Assembly (NCBI GenBank): GCA_964645045.1
Contig: CAZXYZ010000051.1
Coordinates: forward strand, 1 to 64,000
Length of the DNA stretch: 64,000 nt
Reading direction: 5' to 3'
Origin: Anammoximicrobium sp964645045
Lineage (GTDB): Bacteria > Planctomycetota > Planctomycetia > Pirellulales > Pirellulaceae
Each line of letters begins with the position of its first letter. Within the stretch, counting starts at the first letter, position 1. Below the pieces are notes generated by a model. It did not search any database, was not told where the DNA came from, and was given only the letters and a program-made list of their open reading frames with translations. Both the position numbers and the translations under genes were made by a program. Positions 8,656-17,234 of this stretch are shown here, in pieces.

Positions 8656-9555
8656 TCACGGATTCCCGGCGGCGCCTGTCGGGTCGAAAAAGGCGAGCAG
8701 GATTTTCGATAGGATCTGCTCGCCGAATTCGTTGGCGTGAACGCGGTCGCGGTAGAAAATGTGCGGGTGGACCTTGGCCGAATTCAGGTATTCGGCCCAC
8801 GGCGCAGTCATGTCGACAAACGCGCACCGCTCGTCGGCGGCCAGTTGCCGCATTTTTTCGCCATACGCGCCGGTGCCGGAGTGCGGCGCCTTGGCCAGGT
8901 CGGCGGCGTCGCGCGGGTCGGCATTGCTGCCGAAGGCGCCCGTGGCCAGCAGGATCTCCACCTCCGGCAAGCCGGCGCGCAGTTGACGAATGCAGTCGCG
9001 GATGGCCTCGATGTCGCGCTGGCTGATCCCGCCGATGAACACGAGATCGGGCTTGCGCGGCACGATGTTCTTCGCAACGCGGCCTTCGTCTTTATAGTGT
9101 TGGCAGCCTCCGCCGCCGCGCACGTAGACCGTGCCGCGGATCTTCGCCTGCGGGTACACCGCGCCCAGTTTTGCCAGCCAACCGGAGCGCATCGTGTCGG
9201 CGACGATGCTGTCGCCGAAAGCCAGCACGTGCAGGTCGCCGCCTGCGGTCAGGATCCGCCGGGTGCGAGGCAGGTACTTCCAGTCCGGCGGTGGCGGCGT
9301 GAATTCGCCCTTGACCATCTCCGCCTGGATTTTCGCAATTTGTTCGAGCGACCGCTGCGGCGTCCCGAAAATCGAGTAGTCCGGCTCCGGCGATTCGTGC
9401 CAGGTCTTGACGTCCGGCGGATATTTCGACGGCAGCGCGCCCTTGTCGGGAAATTTGACCGGCGAGTCCTGCATCATGTCGGCCAGCGAAACGGCCGCCG
9501 CAAAGGCCACGCAACAGAGAATCGCCGCGCCACGGATCAGGGAATGCTTCTGCAT
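8656..9555 (-). CDS. Secreted SGNH/GDSL-type hydrolase
   Basis: The 299-residue protein has an N-terminal signal peptide (hydrophobic residues about 8-25, ending AAVSLA). The SGNH block I appears as LAFGDSIV (about residue 112) with the nucleophile Ser. Block V appears as DRVHANEFGEQI near residue 277 with the catalytic Asp and His two residues apart. Such enzymes act as lipases or carbohydrate esterases. Start ATG 9555 is preceded by AAGGAGGA at a good spacing. The glycine-rich VRGGGGC segment may be the block II/III region. The natural ester substrate is unknown. Confidence 0.82.
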   Translation of the reverse strand: MQKHSLIRGAAILCCVAFAAAVSLADMMQDSPVKFPDKGALPSKYPPDVKTWHESPEPDYSIFGTPQRSLEQIAKIQAEMVKGEFTPPPPDWKYLPRTRRILTAGGDLHVLAFGDSIVADTMRSGWLAKLGAVYPQAKIRGTVYVRGGGGCQHYKDEGRVAKNIVPRKPDLVFIGGISQRDIEAIRDCIRQLRAGLPEVEILLATGAFGSNADPRDAADLAKAPHSGTGAYGEKMRQLAADERCAFVDMTAPWAEYLNSAKVHPHIFYRDRVHANEFGEQILSKILLAFFDPTGAAGNP

Positions 9556-9610
9556 GGTTTTCCTCCTTCTGCAAAGCCCGCACTATAACAGGATTGCGTC
9601 CGCGTTCCTA

Positions 9611-10930
9611 CTATGCGTCCAGACGCGGAGCGGCGCGGAAGGCGAGGGCTTGCTCGCACCAGGCGGCGACCGACAACAAGCGTTGTTCTTGATGGGGCGG
9701 GGCGATCAGTTGCAGGCCACAGGGAAGGCCCTCGGAAGTCAGGCCGCACGGGATCGTGACCGTCGGCAGGCCGGCGTGGCTCCAGGGGGAATTGAAGCTG
9801 GGGGCGCCGGTGGAATCCAGGCCGGCCGGCGCCGCCGTGGGCGTCGCCGGTGTAACCGCAATCACGTCGTCGCAGATGATCGCTTGCATGTCGCGGCGGA
9901 ACTGCTCGCGGTGACGCAGCGCCAAAGCGTAATCGATGGCCAGCGTCGACAAGCCGTCTTCGATCAACGCCCGCACTCGCGGACCGTACGAGGCTTGATG
10001 ACTGGTGAACGTCTGGAGATGGGTCTCGGCGGCGTCCACCGCCATCAGGCAGCGATGCATAGCCAGCGTCAGGACAAAAGACTCGGGTAGGTGCAGCATC
10101 TGCAATTGAGCTCCGGCCTTGAGCAATCTGTCCGAGGCGGCCACCGTGACATCGCGAACTGCGTCGTCCGCTTGTTGCAGGAAGAACTCGCCGATGACGG
10201 AGAGGGTTGGCGGAGCGGGCAGCGGAGGCATCGCAAGCCACGGGTCGCTGGTGTCGATCATGGCAGCGGACATCGGCCACAGATCGGCGGCACTACGGGC
10301 GATGGGGCCGACGTGATCGAGCTGGCGGCTGACCGGCACCACGCCCGTTGTATCCACTCGGCCAAACGTCGGCTTCAGCCCGGCCACGCCACAATAAGCG
10401 GCGGGCCGCGTGATGGAACCGCCGGTCTGCGAACCCAAAGCCGCCATGCACATTTCCAGCGCCACGGCCGCCGCGCTGCCGCTGCTGGAACCGCCCGGCG
10501 TGTGCTCCAGGTTCCACGGGTTGCGCGTCGGCGAGGGATCAAAGCAGGCGAACTCGGTGGTGACCGTCTTGCCCAAGATGATCGCGCCGGCCGCCCGCAA
10601 CCGGGCCACCACGGGAGCGTCCTGCCCGGCCACGCGGCCTTTCAACAGCGGCGATCCGGCCTCCGTCGCCATGCCTTGGACGTCGATGATGTCTTTGACC
10701 CCAAGCGGAATTCCGTGCAGCGGGCCGAGCAGGCGGCCTTGGCGCGCCAGGTCGTCCAACCGCTCGGCCTCCGCCATGGCACCCCGCTCGTCCACGCAGA
10801 CCCAGGCATGCACGCGATCCTCGAAACGGCCGATCTGCTGCAGACAGTGAACCACCAACTGGCGAGGACTCAACTGGCCCTGACGGATCAGCTCAACGGC
10901 GGCCGGGATGCGGGGAAGTCCGAAGGGCAT
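9611..10930 (-). CDS. Amidase signature family hydrolase
   Basis: The 439-residue protein has the full amidase-signature core: the catalytic Lys in LGVKDIIDVQG, the glycine/serine-rich GGSSSGSAAAVA, and the Ser pair in LGSQTGGSITRPAAYCG. Members include the GatA subunit of Glu-tRNA(Gln) amidotransferase and stand-alone amidases. The C-terminal half differs from GatA and there is no gatB or gatC nearby, so a catabolic or detoxifying amidase is more likely than GatA. Cytosolic. A family F palindrome lies just upstream between it and the pduT-like gene. Confidence 0.88.
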   Translation of the reverse strand: MPFGLPRIPAAVELIRQGQLSPRQLVVHCLQQIGRFEDRVHAWVCVDERGAMAEAERLDDLARQGRLLGPLHGIPLGVKDIIDVQGMATEAGSPLLKGRVAGQDAPVVARLRAAGAIILGKTVTTEFACFDPSPTRNPWNLEHTPGGSSSGSAAAVALEMCMAALGSQTGGSITRPAAYCGVAGLKPTFGRVDTTGVVPVSRQLDHVGPIARSAADLWPMSAAMIDTSDPWLAMPPLPAPPTLSVIGEFFLQQADDAVRDVTVAASDRLLKAGAQLQMLHLPESFVLTLAMHRCLMAVDAAETHLQTFTSHQASYGPRVRALIEDGLSTLAIDYALALRHREQFRRDMQAIICDDVIAVTPATPTAAPAGLDSTGAPSFNSPWSHAGLPTVTIPCGLTSEGLPCGLQLIAPPHQEQRLLSVAAWCEQALAFRAAPRLDA

Positions 10931-10950
10931 GTGACACGCGAAGGCGATTC

Positions 10951-11083
10951 TTGGAGTGCGGCGACTTGTCGCCGCTTTATAGCAAGCGTAGCCCCGTATC
11001 GAAAGGCGGGGTTCTGACTATCCCACTCGCTTCGGCCCATTGCCGGCTCTCTGCCAAGGCGGCAACAAGTCGCCGCACTCCAA
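10951..11083. repeat. Interspersed palindrome, family F
   Basis: The arms TTGGAGTGCGGCGACTTGTC (from 10951) and its inverse GACTTGTTGCC-like GGCAACAAGTCGCCGCACTCC (to 11083; the two differ at one or two positions) flank a central segment of about 90 bases that has its own short inverted repeats. It fills most of the gap between the pduT-like gene and the amidase gene. Confidence 0.8.
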
Positions 11084-11106
11084 ATTGGCGGCGGCCTTGG
11101 GCCGGA

Positions 11107-11664
11107 TCAGATGAACTCGCGCACGATCTCGGGACGCGGGGCGGGGATCACGACTTTCTCGACCAGCAATCCTTTGCGGCTGAGGACACCCGCCGCGATT
11201 TCGACGGCCTCTTCGACCGACGCCACGTCGCCGGTTAGCGAGACCCAGCCCTTGCCGCCGATGGCCATCGCCAGATGGATGCAGACCAGTTGGATCGGCG
11301 TCGCTTTGACGGCGGCATCAGCGGCTTCGATGATCGACGCCACGCTGAAGGACTCGATCACGCCCAACGCCTGCAATTCGGGCAAATGGGCCACTCCGCT
11401 GATCGCCGGGAACACGGCCGGATGCACGTTGGCGATCACGAAATGATCCACCACTGTATGAGCCCCGGCACGGACGCCCGCCTCGACGCTGGAAGTCACC
11501 GCGTCCACGTCGCCGCCGATCAGCACCATGTACTTGCCGGGGCAAATCGTGCGATTGACCAGGATCTCGACGTTGGCCGTTTTCAGCACCGTGTCGGCGA
11601 TCTGGAAACCCTTGGCGATGCTCGATGTCTCGATGATCCCGATGGCCGTGCCCTGCTTCTTCAT
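11107..11664 (-). CDS. pduT: Bacterial microcompartment shell protein, PduT-like tandem BMC
   Basis: The 185-residue protein contains two BMC domains (about 4-85 and 95-180), each starting with the typical GIIETSSIAKGFQIAD and GVIESFSVASIIEAAD. This is the trimeric BMC-T arrangement. The loop NRTICPGKYM carries the cysteine that in PduT coordinates a 4Fe-4S cluster at the three-fold axis pore, which permits electron passage through the shell. The downstream-strand neighbour is a PduS-like reductase, the known functional partner of PduT. Start ATG 11664 fits the conserved N terminus. No BMC-H or BMC-P shell genes or signature enzyme are in the window, which is odd for a microcompartment locus. 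Confidence 0.9.
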   Translation of the reverse strand: MKKQGTAIGIIETSSIAKGFQIADTVLKTANVEILVNRTICPGKYMVLIGGDVDAVTSSVEAGVRAGAHTVVDHFVIANVHPAVFPAISGVAHLPELQALGVIESFSVASIIEAADAAVKATPIQLVCIHLAMAIGGKGWVSLTGDVASVEEAVEIAAGVLSRKGLLVEKVVIPAPRPEIVREFI

Positions 11665-11745
11665 GGTATTGCCGTGTCTCTGCGAGTCTTGGGAATCGGA
11701 GTTGGCGAACGGCACACGGGAGTGTGCCTGCTACGTGGTCGCTCG

Positions 11746-13089
11746 TTATGCCGTGATTTCAATCGTCCGCTCGGTGACGGCCGTCACGCGTCCGTCGATG
11801 CTGGCGTGAATCGGACAGCCCAACTGACTGTCGTCGACCGTCCCGATCACGTCTCCGCGGCGAACGCGGTCTCCTTCCTTGACGATCGGCTTGGCCGGCG
11901 CACCCACGTGCGCCGCCAGCGGCAGCGTAACGGACTTCGGCTGCCAGTCGAACCGCTGGAAATGCGGCTTGCGGTCGTACGGCGTCAGGCCCAGCCGCGT
12001 GTACAGCGTCTTGATGGGGATCTCGCGTCCTTTACGGGTTGGATGCGGTTCGCGGAACAGCGTCTTTAGTTCTGCTTCGGTGCGTCCCAGGCGGTTTTCA
12101 CGGAGCAAGCGCTTGGCGTCGACGCAGATGTTCTTTGGGTCCAGCGTTTCCGGGCACGCGATCAGCGAACAGATGTTGCACTCGCAGCAATACTGGGCCC
12201 ACAAGCTGCCGCGTTCTTTGGCTTCTCCGGTCATCAGCAGCGTCCGCATCACGCGGTGCGGCTCGATGGGGTAGCCCAGGATGTAACGCGGGCACAGTTC
12301 GGTACACATCGAGCATTGATCGCACTGGCCGTGACCGATGCGGGTATAGGTCTCGCGGGACTGCGTCTTCCGCTGCACCAGATAGTGATCGGACGGCAGC
12401 ACAATCAGGCCGCCGATATTCTTGGTGACCGGATCGGACAAATTCTGGGCCACACCGCCCATCATCAGGCCTCCGGTCAACACCACAGGATCCTTGGTCG
12501 TGCAACCGCCGGCCAGGTATTGGAGGCAATCGCCGATGCTCGTGCCGACGGGGATCACGGTCGTGACCGGTTCCTTGACCTCGCCGCAAATCGACAAGTA
12601 TTTCTGCGTGACCGGTTGGCCGTCGACCGCACGGGCGATATTGACGATGGTTTCGACGTTGTCGACGACGGCCCCGACGGCCAGCGGGATGCCGCCCGGC
12701 GGAATCTGCCGCCCGGTGATCTCGTAGACCAGGATGTATTCGTCGCCGGCCGGATAGACGTCCTCGTAAACCAGCGTCTTGAAGCCTTCCGCCTCGGCCT
12801 CCTTGCAGAAACCCTCCACCACATCTTCGTTCTTGCGTTTCACGGCGATCGTGACCACCTTGGCCCCCGTCACCTCGCGCATGATCGCCAGCCCGCGGAA
12901 GAAAGCGCCGCGGTCCTGGAGCATCGTTTCCCGGTCTTTTTGCAGCAGCGGCTCGCATTCGGCGCCGTTGGCGATCACGTGCTCGACTTTCGCTTCGAGC
13001 TTCTTGTAGGTGGGGAATCCGGCACCGCCGGCCCCCACCACACCCGCCTCGCGCACGCGGCGAACGACTTGTTCGGCTGTAAGGGTCAT
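11746..13089 (-). CDS. pduS: PduS-like (RnfC-related) flavin/Fe-S cobalamin reductase or electron carrier
   Basis: The 447-residue protein resembles PduS. It has an N-terminal FMN/NADH-binding Rossmann region of the complex I 51-kDa type (VGAGGAGFPTYKKL; ANGAECEPLLQKDRETM), an SLBB-like segment, two ferredoxin-type 4Fe-4S sites (CDQCSMCTELCP near 257, and a CxxCxxC...CP set in CCECNICSLIACPE near 299), and a C-terminal RnfC-barrel-like domain (about 390-447). In propanediol microcompartments PduS reduces cobalamin using NADH and binds shell protein PduT. The pduT-like gene lies 81 bases downstream on the same strand, so they are probably one operon. Without diol dehydratase nearby, the actual substrate electron acceptor remains open. 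Confidence 0.9.
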   Translation of the reverse strand: MTLTAEQVVRRVREAGVVGAGGAGFPTYKKLEAKVEHVIANGAECEPLLQKDRETMLQDRGAFFRGLAIMREVTGAKVVTIAVKRKNEDVVEGFCKEAEAEGFKTLVYEDVYPAGDEYILVYEITGRQIPPGGIPLAVGAVVDNVETIVNIARAVDGQPVTQKYLSICGEVKEPVTTVIPVGTSIGDCLQYLAGGCTTKDPVVLTGGLMMGGVAQNLSDPVTKNIGGLIVLPSDHYLVQRKTQSRETYTRIGHGQCDQCSMCTELCPRYILGYPIEPHRVMRTLLMTGEAKERGSLWAQYCCECNICSLIACPETLDPKNICVDAKRLLRENRLGRTEAELKTLFREPHPTRKGREIPIKTLYTRLGLTPYDRKPHFQRFDWQPKSVTLPLAAHVGAPAKPIVKEGDRVRRGDVIGTVDDSQLGCPIHASIDGRVTAVTERTIEITA

Positions 13090-13569
13090 CTTTTCTCGCG
13101 AAACGAAGGTTGTTTTCGTGCTTTCGGATTCGCCAAGCTGCGAAGCTTAGCGAAAGTCTGCCGGTATTCTAGTCGGCGGGCCGCCGGTATAAAAGGTCTG
13201 GCATTTAACGCCATAACCAATTGATCCGGCCCGGCGATCATGCTGGCAGGTCAAGAATGGTCCCCGCTCGCCTAAAACATAGCCTATGCATCGGCGACGT
13301 GACGCTTCGGCTTGCTGCTAACGGGCCGGCTTTTCGGCTTCGATCGCCGCCATTCGGGACTATAAGACACGGGTCGTCACGAACGTAAAGCCTTTGCACA
13401 ACAGGGGCTACGCTACTATTCAGCGAAGCCACTCCGGCCTTTCTCTGTCGTCTGCGGCTCGTCCGTCACCTTTCCCGTCGCCCCGACTTTGCAGTACACT
13501 CGTTGTCGGTGCGTGACGTGTGACGCCCACCGTTGAAATGAACTGGATCGCGAATGAGGTAAACCGGTT
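13090..13569. other. Divergent intergenic region, no gene seen
   Basis: This 480-base region lies between the divergent pduS-like and phosphofructokinase genes and must carry promoters for both. I see no convincing coding frame, no tRNA and no perfect -35/-10 pair. Short GC-rich inverted segments occur but nothing matches the repeat families seen elsewhere. Confidence 0.5.
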
Positions 13570-14781
13570 ATGTTTAAGGGGAACGCCATTGTCGGGCAGT
13601 CGGGCGGGCCGACGGCCGTCATCAATGCATCGCTGGCGGGAGTCATCGAGACGGCAATCCGCTCGAAAACCATCGACCGGATCTTCGGGATGCGGTTCGG
13701 AATCGAAGGCGTACTGAACGACTTTCTGCTGGACCTGGGCAGCGAATCGCCGGCCACGCTCAAAGGGCTGCGCACGACCCCCAGCAGCGCCTTAGGTTCG
13801 AGCCGCCTGAAGCTGAAAGACGAGCATTTCGAGCCGATCCTGCGGCAGCTGAAGCGGTACGATATCCGTTTCTTTTTCATGATCGGCGGCAACGACACGA
13901 TGGACACGATCCACCGCGTCGTCGAGTACGCCCGCCAGCACGGTTACGAGATGCATGGCGTGGGTGTCTGCAAGACGGTCGACAACGATTTGTTCGGCGT
14001 CGATCATACGCCCGGCTTTCCCAGCGCCGCCCGCTACGTGGCCCTCAGCGTCCTGCAGGGCGGCTTGCTGGCCCGCGACATGCAACGGGTCGATCAGTTC
14101 ACGATTTTTCAGACCGTGGGACGCAGCGCCGGCTGGTTGCCGGCGGCGGCGGCGTGCGCGAAACAGTCGGCGGCGGACCCGCCGCACCTGATCCTGATGC
14201 CGGAGCGGCCCTTCGACCGGGAAGCCTTCCTGGACGCCATTGCCGACACCCAGCAACGGTACGGATTCGTTTCGATCGTGTGCGGCGAAGGAATCACGAA
14301 TGCGGACGGCACGCCCGTCAGCGCGTCCCAAACCAAGGATGCTTTCCATAACGTCGAATTCGGCGCCATGGGCGGCACCAGCGCGGCGATGATCCTGCAC
14401 CGGATCATCAGCGACCGCTTCGGCTGGCGGGGCGAGTTCCAAGTGACCGAATCGCTGCAGATGTGCGCTGCCGATCGCGCGGTGAAACTGGATATCGAGG
14501 AAGCGTATGGCTGCGGTCGCGAGGCCGTGCGATTGGCGGAACGGGGCGTCGAAGGTGTGATGGTGACGATCGAGCGGGCCAGCAAGCCCGGTGAGGCGTA
14601 TCGCAGCCGGTTCGGCACGATTCCGCTGCGCGCCGTGGCCAACGCAGCCCGGCCGATGCCGGACAAGTACATCCGCCGGGACGGGATGTTTGTGACCAAG
14701 GCGTTCCTGGACTACGCCCGGCCGCTGGTCGGCGAGTTACCGGCGTACGCCGACTTGACGATCAAACGGGCGAAACCCTGA
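13570..14781 (+). CDS. pfp: 6-phosphofructokinase, pyrophosphate-dependent type
   Basis: The 403-residue protein carries the PFK core motifs: GQSGGPTAVINASLAG at the N terminus, IGGNDTMDTIHR near residue 103, CKTVDNDLFGVDHTPGF near 137 and QTVGRSAGWLPAA near 180. The GGNDT motif (Asp in place of the Gly found in ATP-PFK) and the Lys of KTVDND (in place of Gly) are marks of PPi-dependent enzymes, which interconvert fructose 6-phosphate and fructose 1,6-bisphosphate using PPi and are reversible. Cytosolic glycolysis/gluconeogenesis. A strong hairpin at 14826 follows the gene. Confidence 0.9.
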   Translation: MFKGNAIVGQSGGPTAVINASLAGVIETAIRSKTIDRIFGMRFGIEGVLNDFLLDLGSESPATLKGLRTTPSSALGSSRLKLKDEHFEPILRQLKRYDIRFFFMIGGNDTMDTIHRVVEYARQHGYEMHGVGVCKTVDNDLFGVDHTPGFPSAARYVALSVLQGGLLARDMQRVDQFTIFQTVGRSAGWLPAAAACAKQSAADPPHLILMPERPFDREAFLDAIADTQQRYGFVSIVCGEGITNADGTPVSASQTKDAFHNVEFGAMGGTSAAMILHRIISDRFGWRGEFQVTESLQMCAADRAVKLDIEEAYGCGREAVRLAERGVEGVMVTIERASKPGEAYRSRFGTIPLRAVANAARPMPDKYIRRDGMFVTKAFLDYARPLVGELPAYADLTIKRAKP

Positions 14782-14825
14782 ACCCGCAGCTAAGAGATTG
14801 GTGCGAAATAACTTCCGCATCTGAA

Positions 14826-14848
14826 CCCTCTCCCGCCGTGGGAGAGGG
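14826..14848. terminator. Hairpin downstream of phosphofructokinase gene
   Basis: CCCTCTCCC at 14826-14834 pairs perfectly with GGGAGAGGG at 14840-14848 around a five-base loop. A T-run follows only after about 27 bases, so it is not a canonical intrinsic terminator. A close relative occurs at 29132-29151 within a gene, so this too may be an interspersed repeat. Confidence 0.5.
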
Positions 14849-14922
14849 GACATCGGACGGTTGTCTTTTTGACGATCCTAGTTTGTCGTCGTTTCATCAG
14901 GACGTTTTTTGGGGGGGCGGCA

Positions 14923-15474
14923 TCACGGGGTGGTGCGCAGCGGCATCGAGATAACTAGTCCCGCCACACGGTCCTCGGTGCTGGTCCGGCGCGGGACGTG
15001 GCATTTCAGGCACTGCGAAGCCAACCGGATCGGACCCGCAAACCGATACACGTTGCCGTCGACGGCTTCAAATTCCCGCTTGCCTGACGCTAGAGCAGTC
15101 ACGGCGTCTTGCTCGAAAGCGTCGCGCGGTTTGTTGTCAACATTCATGGCATCCGCGTTCACGGCCAGCCAGTGGACCTTGACCTGCCAACTCTGCGCCA
15201 GTTCCTTGAAGACGTCCTCCAGCGACCGCGAAGGAATCGACAGCCGTTGGTCGTCGCGGAAGAAATCGCGGTGGACGACCTGCAATACGCCGTGCAGCGT
15301 TTCGTGGAGGATCCGCGCCCGCCCGCGAGCCTCGACGACGGTCGTCGGCAAGTTCTCCCCGGTTCCCGCGGTGGCCACGGGATCGCTGGGCGGCGCGCCA
15401 GCGCCGTCGACGGCAAGATAGATACTGGATGCAACGGCCGTCAACACCCACAAAGTCAATGCTCTTCGGACCAT
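14923..15474 (-). CDS. DUF3365 (Tll0287-like) haem-binding protein
   Basis: This 183-residue exported protein starts with a signal peptide (about residues 4-25) and has a single haem c motif, CLKCH, near residue 164. The surrounding sequence (FAGPIRLASQCLKCHVPRR) and the helical N-terminal portion match the DUF3365/Tll0287-like haem-sensor fold, which is often attached to sensor kinases or occurs as a stand-alone periplasmic cytochrome. The start ATG 15474 is chosen because AGGAGGG lies seven bases upstream. It neighbours hemerythrin and Ric genes on the same strand, consistent with a redox or nitric-oxide role (inference). Confidence 0.8.
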   Translation of the reverse strand: MVRRALTLWVLTAVASSIYLAVDGAGAPPSDPVATAGTGENLPTTVVEARGRARILHETLHGVLQVVHRDFFRDDQRLSIPSRSLEDVFKELAQSWQVKVHWLAVNADAMNVDNKPRDAFEQDAVTALASGKREFEAVDGNVYRFAGPIRLASQCLKCHVPRRTSTEDRVAGLVISMPLRTTP

Positions 15475-15567
15475 GATTCGCCCTCCTGAGTCCTTCTCGA
15501 TCACACGTCAGTTCACAAGGCGCACCGCGTTGCAGACCAGACCGCCGATTCATCCCGAACCCGCCGA

Positions 15568-15590
15568 CGGACTGGCAATCCGTCCTACGT
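15568..15590. repeat. Interspersed palindrome, family E
   Basis: GACGGACTGGCAATCCGTC is a near-perfect inverted repeat followed by CTACG. Copies of the same core occur at 17045-17072 and inside the composite element at 31494. It lies between the hemerythrin and DUF3365 genes. Confidence 0.7.
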
Positions 15591-15605
15591 GTTGAAGGAT
15601 TCAGG

Positions 15606-16175
15606 CTAGCCGGCTCGCGGTACGCCGTAACGATCCGCCAGTTGGTTGGCACTGGCGACATGCTCTGCTTGCGCACGGGGTGCAAATTCGGCGGCCTCGA
15701 AGCGGGTGTATTCCGCCAGCAGCGCGGCATCGTCCTCGGCGTTCAGGCATTGCTCGGCCCGCGTGAACAGGCAGTGGTCTTCTTTGCCGATGTGTTCCCG
15801 CAGCAGCCGGATGTAGCTTTGCCCGTGCTGCATAAACCACTGGACCGATTCCGCTTCGCCCGCCGCAGCGCCTTCGACGGCGCCCTCCATGCCCTGGACG
15901 TACAGCCGTCCCAATTCGTGCTCGCGGCGCATCACCGCCAACGGCCCGCAGGGGCTGCCCATCCCGCGCGTCTCCAGCAGCGGGAACAATTGGATCTCCT
16001 CTTTCCCGTGGTGGCCCCGATCGGCAAACGCGCGGAAAAACTCCAACGCCTGCCGGGCCGACTGGCAGTCGAGCCGGCCCTCCGCGTGGCAGCGTTCGAG
16101 GATCTTCTCCAGGCAGTTCAGCACCTGTTCGATCACGCGGTGTTCGTTCATCAGAATCTCCAGAGACTTTCTCAT
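15606..16175 (-). CDS. Hemerythrin-domain protein
   Basis: The 189-residue protein is a four-helix hemerythrin. Metal ligands are visible as the His in MNEHRVIEQ (about residue 12), HHGKEE (55-60), REHELGR (84-90) and the HIGKEDHCLF motif (128-136). Bacterial hemerythrins bind oxygen or nitric oxide at a di-iron centre, or store/deliver iron. The start ATG 16175 is chosen because the family motif begins a few residues later; the longer frame upstream overlaps the ric gene and is a shadow. It follows ric by 77 bases and is probably co-transcribed with it. Confidence 0.9.
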   Translation of the reverse strand: MRKSLEILMNEHRVIEQVLNCLEKILERCHAEGRLDCQSARQALEFFRAFADRGHHGKEEIQLFPLLETRGMGSPCGPLAVMRREHELGRLYVQGMEGAVEGAAAGEAESVQWFMQHGQSYIRLLREHIGKEDHCLFTRAEQCLNAEDDAALLAEYTRFEAAEFAPRAQAEHVASANQLADRYGVPRAG

Positions 16176-16252
16176 AACAGCGAATCCTTTATCGGGTGTT
16201 TTGTCGTTGTCGCGCCTTGGGTACGGGAATGGCGGGCGGGAGAATAAGGGCA

Positions 16253-16987
16253 TTACGCCCGCTTGCGCGCCGACCGTTCCGTTTCTAGTCTGATTGCCTT
16301 GGGAAACAACACGTTGTTTTCTTTGTGAATGTGCTGGTGCAGGTCGCGCTGGAGTTGCGCCAATCCGTCGAGCATCGCACGGTAGGTGTTGCATGCCCAG
16401 TCCGGCGGCTGGTAGCCGTCGGTGGCGTGCTCCATGGTCGCCAGAGCCGCGCCGGCGCTGTCGTGCTCGGACTCCATCTGCCGGATGGGGTTGGCGACCG
16501 AGCCGCAATGAAAGGCCGGCACATCCGTCGCCGCTTCCAACTTCCGGATCATCGGAAACAAGATCTGCTCCTCCTTCATCATGTGGCTGGACAGTTCTTG
16601 ATGCAGGCCCATAAACGCCCGACGGACGGCGCCCAGACGCGGATCGGCGGCGCCATGCACCTCGAAAACCTTCTGCGTCATCGCGCCCAAACGAGGCAAT
16701 TCGGTCCGCAGGTAGGCATGATGCGTTTGCTCGATATGGTCGGCCAGTTCGGTCAAGGACATTGCGTCGGCGTCGATGTGCCCCGCATCGCTTGCCCCGG
16801 CTTGGGCGTCGGATTCCTGAAGCTGCCGGATGACGGGTTGCGGATCGAGCCCCCGTTTTGCGCACGCTTCTGCCAACGGCAGTTTTCCGCCGCAGCAGTA
16901 ATCGATTTGGAGTTGCTCAAAAACCCGGGAACGTGCGGGGCGTTCTTTGACCAGTTCGCCAACCGTGGTTTGCACGTCGAGTTGCAT
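16253..16987 (-). CDS. ric: Iron-sulfur cluster repair di-iron protein Ric (ScdA/YtfE)
   Basis: The 244-residue protein has the N-terminal ScdA_N/DUF542 domain (about 5-60) with the diagnostic pair DYCCGGKLPL, followed by a hemerythrin-like di-iron domain with ligands in HIEQTHHAYL, HGAADP, MKEEQILFP, ESEHDSAG and HIHKENNVLFP. Ric proteins restore Fe-S clusters damaged by nitric oxide or peroxide. The length is close to the usual 220-240 residues. It is divergent from the Rrf2-family regulator at 17235, which strongly suggests NsrR-like control of ric. Confidence 0.95.
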   Translation of the reverse strand: MQLDVQTTVGELVKERPARSRVFEQLQIDYCCGGKLPLAEACAKRGLDPQPVIRQLQESDAQAGASDAGHIDADAMSLTELADHIEQTHHAYLRTELPRLGAMTQKVFEVHGAADPRLGAVRRAFMGLHQELSSHMMKEEQILFPMIRKLEAATDVPAFHCGSVANPIRQMESEHDSAGAALATMEHATDGYQPPDWACNTYRAMLDGLAQLQRDLHQHIHKENNVLFPKAIRLETERSARKRA

Positions 16988-17044
16988 GGGATGGGCCTTT
17001 CGGATTGAGTAAGGTACCGCGCAGAGATAATGTGCTCAATTCTC

Positions 17045-17072
17045 GTAGGACGGATTGGCAATCCGCCCTACA
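17045..17072. repeat. Interspersed palindrome, family E, in ric/rrf2 promoter region
   Basis: GTAGGACGGATTGGCAATCC followed by GCCCTAC forms a nearly perfect short hairpin. It sits in the divergent region 16988-17234, closer to ric. The same sequence occurs elsewhere in the window, so it is a repeat rather than a specific operator. Confidence 0.75.
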
Positions 17073-17175
17073 CTCTTGTTGCCCAGCTCCTCCCAGACGG
17101 GGAATTCCCCCCTTCTCTTAAACGCAGCCGTATGCAGTTCACGTCAAATCAACGCTTTAATGCTTCAATGCACAA

Positions 17176-17204
17176 TTGACTAATTTGTATCGGCCGGTTA
17201 TTAT
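17176..17204 (+). promoter_or_regulatory. Probable sigma-70-type promoter for the Rrf2 regulator
   Basis: TTGACT at 17176-17181 and TATTAT at 17199-17204 are separated by 17 bases, a near-consensus vegetative promoter. The predicted start would be near 17211, giving a leader of about 25 bases before ATG 17235. The region is visibly more AT-rich than its surroundings, as expected for a divergent regulatory region. I see no clear dyad that I could name as an Rrf2 operator. Confidence 0.55.
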
Positions 17205-17234
17205 TTCGTCAACGCGCCCAGCGGGGATTTCTTT

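Noticed and set aside
8523..8680. Plus-strand frame MGENTDEKARRR... after the methylase
   Set aside because: Short, runs antisense into the SGNH gene, and has no ribosome site.
16176..16865. Upstream extension of the hemerythrin frame to about 419 residues
   Set aside because: It overlaps the ric gene in another frame, and the hemerythrin family motif begins just after ATG 16175.
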